46,034 nt of DNA from contig CAIQIQ010000102.1 of NCBI GenBank assembly GCA_903871935.1, positions 1 to 46,034 of the forward strand, in the 5' to 3' direction. The translations under genes were made by a program, and so were the position numbers. Below are positions 41,701 through 46,034 of this stretch, piece after piece. The notes under the pieces were generated by a model. It saw nothing but the letters and a program-made list of their open reading frames with translations, ran no database searches and had not been told where the DNA came from. The stretch is from an uncultured Phycisphaerales bacterium. GTDB lineage: Bacteria; Planctomycetota; Phycisphaerae; Tepidisphaerales; Tepidisphaeraceae. Every line of letters starts with the position of its first letter. Position 1 is the stretch's first letter.

Positions 41701-44086
41701 GGAACAGTTCGGACGATCCGGCATCACACAGGCAGGCACCGGCAGTGCCAACTGTGATCAGCATCGCGGCAGCGCCCAGCACACGATCTACGCTCACCGC
41801 ATGCGACAAGAACTCAACGATCCGCCCCAAACGCTTCAGCGCCAGACGCAGAGCTGTCCACGCCCCCTGAATCGCCAAGATCGCGATACAGCAATCGAGC
41901 ACCTGGCGGACAACGGGCATACCAACCATGACGCTCAACAGTTGCAGGCATACCGCACCACTGAGCGCGACCTCAAGCGCTGCAAACTCTGGCGCAGCCC
42001 ACCGCCCGACCAGCAACAGGGCAAAGAGCGCTGTGATGATCCACGCGTACACCGATGCGGCAGGCAGCGAGATGTCTGGGATCTGCGTCACCAGCAGCAC
42101 CACAGCCGCCGCGCCCGTCCACCATGCCCCATCGACCGCCAGAACCTTCGCCACAAACTCCAGCGGTTTTGGTATCCACCGGCTAACCGAAGTGCACAAC
42201 GCCCAGGCCAACCCGACAGCGAGCGTGGCAACCAGCCACGGCGACAGATGCAGCAGATCAAGTTGCTGCAACGCACAGATCGCCAGAGCCGTCCCGGCAA
42301 CTGCGGCGCCACGCGAGCGCAGCACGGCCGCCGCCCCAATCCCCGCAATGGCATACCCGGCAAACAGCATCCACGCCCCAGTGATGACCGTATCGCTCAG
42401 GTAGACTGCTGCGAGCACCTGTATCAGTGACAGAGCTGCAATACCTCCGGCAAGCGCGTAGCCCAGCGTCCCCGCAATAGTCTCGCGTCGGCAGATCACC
42501 CATGCAGCACCGGCCACAAGTGCTACTGCGGGCAGCATCTCCATGCCAATTCGCGCTGTCCAGAACGCATGCCCGAGTTCACTCCAGCCGATTCGCCCCA
42601 TCAGAACCGGCATCGCCCCACAATAGGCCACCAGCATCGCCAGCAGTGCTCCGACCAGTTGCAACGGATCGCGGTGCAGATATCCCGCGCCGCCCAGGAT
42701 CGCGGCCACCACCAGACTCGCGGCCACCAGCGTCACCGGCATGCCCCAGGCAAGGCCGATGCACATCAGTAGCCCACAGATCACCAGCAGTTGCCCGATC
42801 GAGATCTCAACTCGCCATGGCCGAACCGATTCGCCCGCTCTGGCTAAGATTTGCCCGCTCGCCAGCAACAGCGGCGCCGCCATTAGCGCCAGAATCACCC
42901 CCGCCACGCGCCAGTAGTCGGGCAGACCAGAGTTGAAATGCGCATGCATGATCAGCGAAGGCACCGCCGCAAACAGCGGCAGCAGTACCGCACAGATTGC
43001 CTCGCGAACATGAATTCCCTGCCAGTCCTTTCGTCTTCCTATCTGCCATGCCGCCCCTAGGCCAATCACGACAAACATTCCCACCATTCCCGCCAGCACC
43101 ACCATCGCCTGCCGCAGACTACCCCCTGCCTGTAGCACTCCCGACACGTAAAGCGCCGGTCCGACGATCGACAACGCCATGACTCCGCCAGCCACCAGCG
43201 CACGCCAGCCGCGTGCAATCACTCCGGCCGCCAGCCAAGTGAGCACGCCCAGCACCACTGCCGCGAGCAGTTCAACTCCCAGAGCCACGGGTTCTGACTG
43301 CTCCTGTCCGCCGATGACCACCATTGCTGCCAGATGCAGCGGCACCATCAGCATCGCTGTCAAAAGGATCCCCCAACTCGTCGCCGGCAGTTTCCATTTC
43401 CGATCTGCATAGAGGCCAAGCCCAAACAGTCCCGCCACCACGCCTGTAAACACGCCAACCTTGAGCATCGGCCGTTGCGATATCCCAGCCCAGAGGCTGA
43501 TCACCAGGGCAATTGAACAGCCCACAATCAGGATCCCGCCGACTAACTCGCCCCAGCGAATGTTGCTCTCCTCCATGAACGCTTTGAGCATCTCACTCAT
43601 CGGCCGGCGCGGAATCCGCTGAGCACGTGGTCGCACTGGCGCGTGAGCGTACGCAGCGACAGGCGGAATCACCGGCGGCCGCCGCTGTGAAACCGGGCGC
43701 ACACCGGTCACCTGCGGGATCGGAGGTGCAGGCGCCCGATCCTGATCACCAATTGGTTCACTCGCGGGAATCGGCTGCTGCACTCTCGCCATTGGAATCG
43801 TCACCGGCCGGACCGCCGGCGCAGCCTCAAGCTCTGTGATCGCCTGCTCAACCTGCCGCCGCACCTCTGGTTCCAACAGCCCCTTGCTCACCAACTGCCC
43901 GAGCACCCGCCGCGCCGCCATCCGCTCATCCACCATCAGGGGATACGCGCTGCGCTGCATGGGTGGCGCCATCATCTTCTGCCGCGGCTGAAACCCACGG
44001 AATGCCCAAGCGACCAACTCCCACAATCCATGTCCAATCAACATGACCACGAGCAGCACCATGCCAACGATGATCAGCGCTTGCAT
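38768..44086 (-). CDS. Giant multi-spanning membrane protein (1772 residues)
   Basis: One N-terminal membrane segment (about 4-26), a short LVSKGLLEPEVRRQVEQAI-type helical region (about 62-90), a Pro/Ala-rich linker (about 90-165), then hydrophobic segments almost without interruption to the C-terminus, forty or more by eye, with short loops and no recognisable soluble domain. It is reminiscent of DUF2339-type multi-helix proteins but about twice their size. It overlaps the esterase start by one base. Biological role unknown; no transporter or enzyme signature is visible. Confidence 0.8.
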   Translation of the reverse strand: MQALIIVGMVLLVVMLIGHGLWELVAWAFRGFQPRQKMMAPPMQRSAYPLMVDERMAARRVLGQLVSKGLLEPEVRRQVEQAITELEAAPAVRPVTIPMARVQQPIPASEPIGDQDRAPAPPIPQVTGVRPVSQRRPPVIPPVAAYAHAPVRPRAQRIPRRPMSEMLKAFMEESNIRWGELVGGILIVGCSIALVISLWAGISQRPMLKVGVFTGVVAGLFGLGLYADRKWKLPATSWGILLTAMLMVPLHLAAMVVIGGQEQSEPVALGVELLAAVVLGVLTWLAAGVIARGWRALVAGGVMALSIVGPALYVSGVLQAGGSLRQAMVVLAGMVGMFVVIGLGAAWQIGRRKDWQGIHVREAICAVLLPLFAAVPSLIMHAHFNSGLPDYWRVAGVILALMAAPLLLASGQILARAGESVRPWRVEISIGQLLVICGLLMCIGLAWGMPVTLVAASLVVAAILGGAGYLHRDPLQLVGALLAMLVAYCGAMPVLMGRIGWSELGHAFWTARIGMEMLPAVALVAGAAWVICRRETIAGTLGYALAGGIAALSLIQVLAAVYLSDTVITGAWMLFAGYAIAGIGAAAVLRSRGAAVAGTALAICALQQLDLLHLSPWLVATLAVGLAWALCTSVSRWIPKPLEFVAKVLAVDGAWWTGAAAVVLLVTQIPDISLPAASVYAWIITALFALLLVGRWAAPEFAALEVALSGAVCLQLLSVMVGMPVVRQVLDCCIAILAIQGAWTALRLALKRLGRIVEFLSHAVSVDRVLGAAAMLITVGTAGACLCDAGSSELFPRTGGFGPATQLMLGSSYQGLWMAMATIVIISLLEVATGIEAWLFVTASTIYALSWVIASRVWPEMAASSVRLASLVVLLALSIPIWMRQRFVQSANLRGLAIALGAIPLVGLTLMASAANLQGVGPHAPTVGSIFAAAGSFGSYVVPMLLLTAIFAGHAARERSQALAMLSAGTLNLTVTLAYLLQVGLNTPVEVLQLVQINAIAAGGFAWVWWMLFRYVANCEEPAPTGLRTLAGLCVAVTTLLAGLGQLLIWGARHVPPDLTEVGTVTMLWVLAGLSAALCWLIWPRWTRLHGAPAGIALVSTALAATFSTPANWTALHIALAGHVLAMWATGLIRCRAAEADDLQSVVEVDDGQLNYARPDTGWIGGVLQATAAWGIALAIAVALFSCRSMLGDPQSPWWSIGALVSIASLWIVLAQRELAPAYLYPAAGAISLAVTFLWGSRFWQFTSHGVRDLVMLNVLTLAGCGLASVVLELQVFAKAARRVIRRLPPLHVTAGWACVLVLLVTSFIQVAGMPSLVTSINSMLIALAAAATVIALLIACLWDSTMRSAARLLYLAGFAVVALVMDISGLRTRELLQVSLISGIGLSIIWAILLHRWDEIRQYAARFGATLYPETELMRANAWFGLALLVAILGHEAILTATTGRAEMSLWLIIALCMLLLILAGGLIAIALGKVIDVLCLPFADRETYVYVAEAVIGVLCIHVRLTCPELFTGFLLQYWPIIAMVIAFGMAGLAEALRRKGVGVIAGPVGQTAFLVPLAPALFAGMMHTQVDYGVTLLLVGSYYIGLAIVRKSVPAGILGAIALNGAFWSVLWDYQSLRIDLHPQLWLIPPCLCVMLGTWLGRGRMDAKQAAALRYSALIIAYASSTADIALVGVANAPWLAGVLGLLSVIGVMAGILLRIRSFLYMGTAFLGVAILTLIYHATANLHQTWLLWLCGIGLGVAILMAFAMFERNRQKMLETIDQLKQWKA

Positions 44087-44320
44087 CTTCCATCTCCTTT
44101 TCCGTCATCTGGCACATCACAACCCACGTGCCCAACCCGAGGAGTGCATAACGCTTTATTCTACCGATAGTTATCCACGTTGCTATGGAAAGTTATGACC
44201 GGTGGTGATCATCCAATGCGCACGTAGCGCGCATCCACTGCTTATCGCCCAAGATTGGACGATGTGGTAATCGTCGCTGGCAAAATGTGTTTCGTCAGAT
44301 GGAAAACGTGAACGAATGCT
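44087..44320. other. Intergenic stretch upstream of the giant membrane gene
   Basis: 234 bp without a gene. It contains TTATCCACG (44167-44175), one base from a DnaA box, and an AT-richer stretch around 44150-44165 where the minus-strand promoter of the giant membrane gene may lie. Nothing else is recognised. Confidence 0.4.
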
Positions 44321-45649
44321 CTACCGCTGCAGATGAGCGTGCAGCCGCTGGCAAAGGCGCTCGAGGTTCATGCGCAGATCATACAGGTCCGGCATGTATC
44401 CGGCCGGTACGCTCATGGCCGCAAGTCTCTTCGCCAGCGCTTGCAGATCCTCCAGATCCTGACGTAGTGCATCGCTTGGAGCATCCTGTACCAGGTGCGC
44501 CTCAACCTTGTGCAAACGCGAGTAGTAGCGCACGATCCGCGATCGAACACTCCAGCGGAACACTACCGGGAGGAACCGCAGCAAGGGGAACAGCAGTGCG
44601 ATCAGCGGGATCATGAGCAGCAGCAGGCGATCGATCAGGCTCTTGGCCCAGAACGGCAAACCTCCCAGCAGCCGGCTGGGGGGCGTACGAAGGTAGTATT
44701 CGGCATCTTTGGAGACGGGCAGGTCGGTCAGATTGGGTGAAGGAAATCGTCCGGCATCAGCCAGCGGATTTGAACGAGCGTGGACAGACTTTGCAGCCCT
44801 GATGAGCAGTTCAATCGTTCCCTGGTGTGCCGAAGCCCGCGCCACCAGAGTGGCCGCCGGTGCGATCAGCTCGATGTCTTGTGCTGGGACATCCTGTCCC
44901 AGATCGAGCATCCCTTCATATAACGTGAGGCGGGAGAGAAAAGGAAACCGCCGAGCATAGGCATCGGCCTGGCCGAAACTCATCAGATGAATGCCGGGGG
45001 CGTGAACCAGGTCCTTGATGATCGGATTCTTCGGACCCACCACCAGCATCAGCGCATCAAGCTGATTGGCCTTGAGCATGGCGACGGCCTCCTGGCCGGT
45101 CGCATCAAGAAGATGCGTGCTCCCGGGGCTCTTCACATCAATGCCGTTGGCTTCGAGAAGTTTGGTCGCCAGCGAACGGACCCCGCTACCTTCGGGGCCA
45201 ATCGCGATGCGTTTTCCCGCCAGTTCCGACAGACGCCCAATCGAACTCTCGTCGCGGTAAAAGACCCACAGCGGTTCCAGATACACGCTGCAGACCGCTT
45301 CCAACTCATCTCCCGCGTTTTCCGGCGCAGTGCCGCCCTGGACCAGAGCCAGGTCCACACCACTGTTGCGGTCCATGAGCAGCTTCCAGTTTTCCACCGA
45401 ACCGGCGGTCGGCTTCACCACCAGGTCAAAACCGTTGTCCTTGAAGTACTTCGCATACCGGTGGGCGAAGTAGTCGTAATCGCCTCCCACCATACCGGCC
45501 GCGATCACCACTCGATGCGGCGGCGCAGGTTCAACGAATCTCCAGATGACAACCATCGCCACCACAACGATGATGACGGTCGGAATAAGCATTCGCAGAC
45601 CGTGCGCCGATGTGGGGCGCATCTCACGAAACCAGTTTCGTATGGCCAT
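44321..45649 (-). CDS. Membrane-anchored TAXI-family solute-binding protein
   Basis: A 442-residue protein. An N-terminal anchor (about 18-38) is followed by a periplasmic binding domain of the TAXI/TRAP type (about 48-310: AAGMVGGDYDYFAHRYAKYF, DLALVQGG, GKRIAIGPEGSGVRSLATKLL). After it comes a pair of membrane segments (about 340-370; LLLLMIPLIALLFPLLRFLP) and a cytoplasmic helical tail of about 70 residues. Most TAXI proteins are free periplasmic subunits; this fused membrane tail is different. No TRAP permease lies nearby. The start at ATG 45649 is 9 bp after the stop of the partial upstream gene, so they form an operon. Confidence 0.8.
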   Translation of the reverse strand: MAIRNWFREMRPTSAHGLRMLIPTVIIVVVAMVVIWRFVEPAPPHRVVIAAGMVGGDYDYFAHRYAKYFKDNGFDLVVKPTAGSVENWKLLMDRNSGVDLALVQGGTAPENAGDELEAVCSVYLEPLWVFYRDESSIGRLSELAGKRIAIGPEGSGVRSLATKLLEANGIDVKSPGSTHLLDATGQEAVAMLKANQLDALMLVVGPKNPIIKDLVHAPGIHLMSFGQADAYARRFPFLSRLTLYEGMLDLGQDVPAQDIELIAPAATLVARASAHQGTIELLIRAAKSVHARSNPLADAGRFPSPNLTDLPVSKDAEYYLRTPPSRLLGGLPFWAKSLIDRLLLLMIPLIALLFPLLRFLPVVFRWSVRSRIVRYYSRLHKVEAHLVQDAPSDALRQDLEDLQALAKRLAAMSVPAGYMPDLYDLRMNLERLCQRLHAHLQR

Positions 45650-45658
45650 ATACGCGAA

Positions 45659-46034
45659 TCATAGCTCCAAATGCGAACTCGGTACCACAAGGATTCCGCC
45701 ATCCTGCAGCAGGGCAACGCTGCTTGTGCTCAGGCTCTTGGCCCCGCCCTGGGTGATCGTACCGGTGGTGTGGCCAGTTTTGATCGAACCGATCATCGTG
45801 CCCACCGTCACATTCCCGGCCAGCGTGCCGGCCACCCGGATCGACTTGATCCCGCCGCTCACGCTCACATCCGCATCCAGGTCGCCGGCCAACCCCGTCG
45901 CCTTGCTGCTGGGCTTGCGGCCTTTGACGCTGATCGAACCGATGGAAGGAGCTCGCAGCGGATCCGAGATCCCATCGCTGTTCTGCCAGTCCAGCAGCGA
46001 CAGCGACTTCACCGGCAGGTCCTGCGACTCGATC
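45659..46034 (-). CDS. C-terminal part of a large surface or exported protein (partial)
   Basis: The frame is open to the right window edge; about 125 residues are visible. They contain tandem beta-type units with GSISVKG, GSIKTG, GTLAGNVTVG and AGDLDADVSVSGGIKSIRVAG, a repeated [G-x-I/L-x-x-x-V-x-G] pattern as in beta-helix or autotransporter-like passenger repeats common in planctomycetal surface proteins. It ends in a short hydrophobic SSHLEL tail. The gene start, and so the signal peptide and full domain order, lie beyond the window. It is followed by the TAXI gene on the same strand. Confidence 0.7.
   Translation of the reverse strand, partial: IESQDLPVKSLSLLDWQNSDGISDPLRAPSIGSISVKGRKPSSKATGLAGDLDADVSVSGGIKSIRVAGTLAGNVTVGTMIGSIKTGHTTGTITQGGAKSLSTSSVALLQDGGILVVPSSHLEL

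Overview
The window is GC-rich chromosomal DNA, most likely from a member of the Planctomycetota and probably of the fission-dividing class Phycisphaerae. The indications are: three membrane proteins with a C-x2-C zinc ribbon, two of them ending in the RCPECG-type ribbon common in this phylum; an ECF-like sigma factor in an operon with a giant Ser/Thr kinase; a secreted protein with a dockerin-like calcium repeat; PKD/PA14 and heparinase II/III polysaccharide-degrading proteins; and a very short cell-wall/division cluster. No rRNA or tRNA gene was found. Taxonomy is inferred from gene content, not from a marker gene. Both window ends are open; the last gene is cut by the right edge.

Layout. 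0.1-7.2 kb: RNase D, an MFS transporter, a zinc-ribbon membrane protein, a secreted PKD/PA14 protein and, convergent to these, a GT39-like membrane glycosyltransferase. 7.2-9.0 kb: a long non-coding region (element A), a small exported protein and a second gene-poor stretch. 9.0-10.7 kb: an Ig-like/cadherin-like/dockerin-like protein without an export signal. 10.9-19.0 kb: FmdB-type zinc ribbon, then mraZ, a structured non-coding gap with an intrinsic terminator, rsmH, a LysM protein, an FtsL-like protein, ftsI/pbpB, clpX and a TGS-domain GTPase. 19.0-26.4 kb: a putative glycoside-hydrolase-like protein, hisC, a second non-coding region related to element A (element B), two small membrane proteins, a Uma2-family protein, and a divergent 2-hydroxyacid dehydrogenase / carbon-nitrogen hydrolase pair. 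26.4-32.7 kb: a LEA14-like lipoprotein, a zinc-ribbon membrane protein, and a minus-strand operon kinase > MNT nucleotidyltransferase > HepT-like HEPN protein > sigma factor. 32.8-37.8 kb: two heparinase II/III-like lyases flanking a RelE/antitoxin pair. 37.9-46.0 kb: a minus-strand group with a lipoprotein alpha/beta-hydrolase, a 1772-residue multi-spanning membrane protein, a membrane-anchored TAXI-type binding protein and the end of a large surface protein.

How genes work together. MraZ, RsmH, FtsL-like protein and FtsI form a reduced division/peptidoglycan cluster, with a LysM protein inserted; the gap before rsmH looks like a conditional terminator leader. The kinase and sigma factor look like a signalling module into which an MNT-HepT toxin-antitoxin pair has been placed in overlapping reading frames. 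The lyases, PKD/PA14 protein, glycosidase-like protein and dockerin-like protein suggest use of complex polysaccharides.

The strongest candidates for something undescribed are (i) the two related non-coding elements A and B, each carrying a module bounded by two perfect DnaA-box sequences exactly 117 bp apart, (ii) the mraZ-rsmH structured leader with mutually exclusive pairings, and (iii) the kinase-MNT-HepT-sigma operon.
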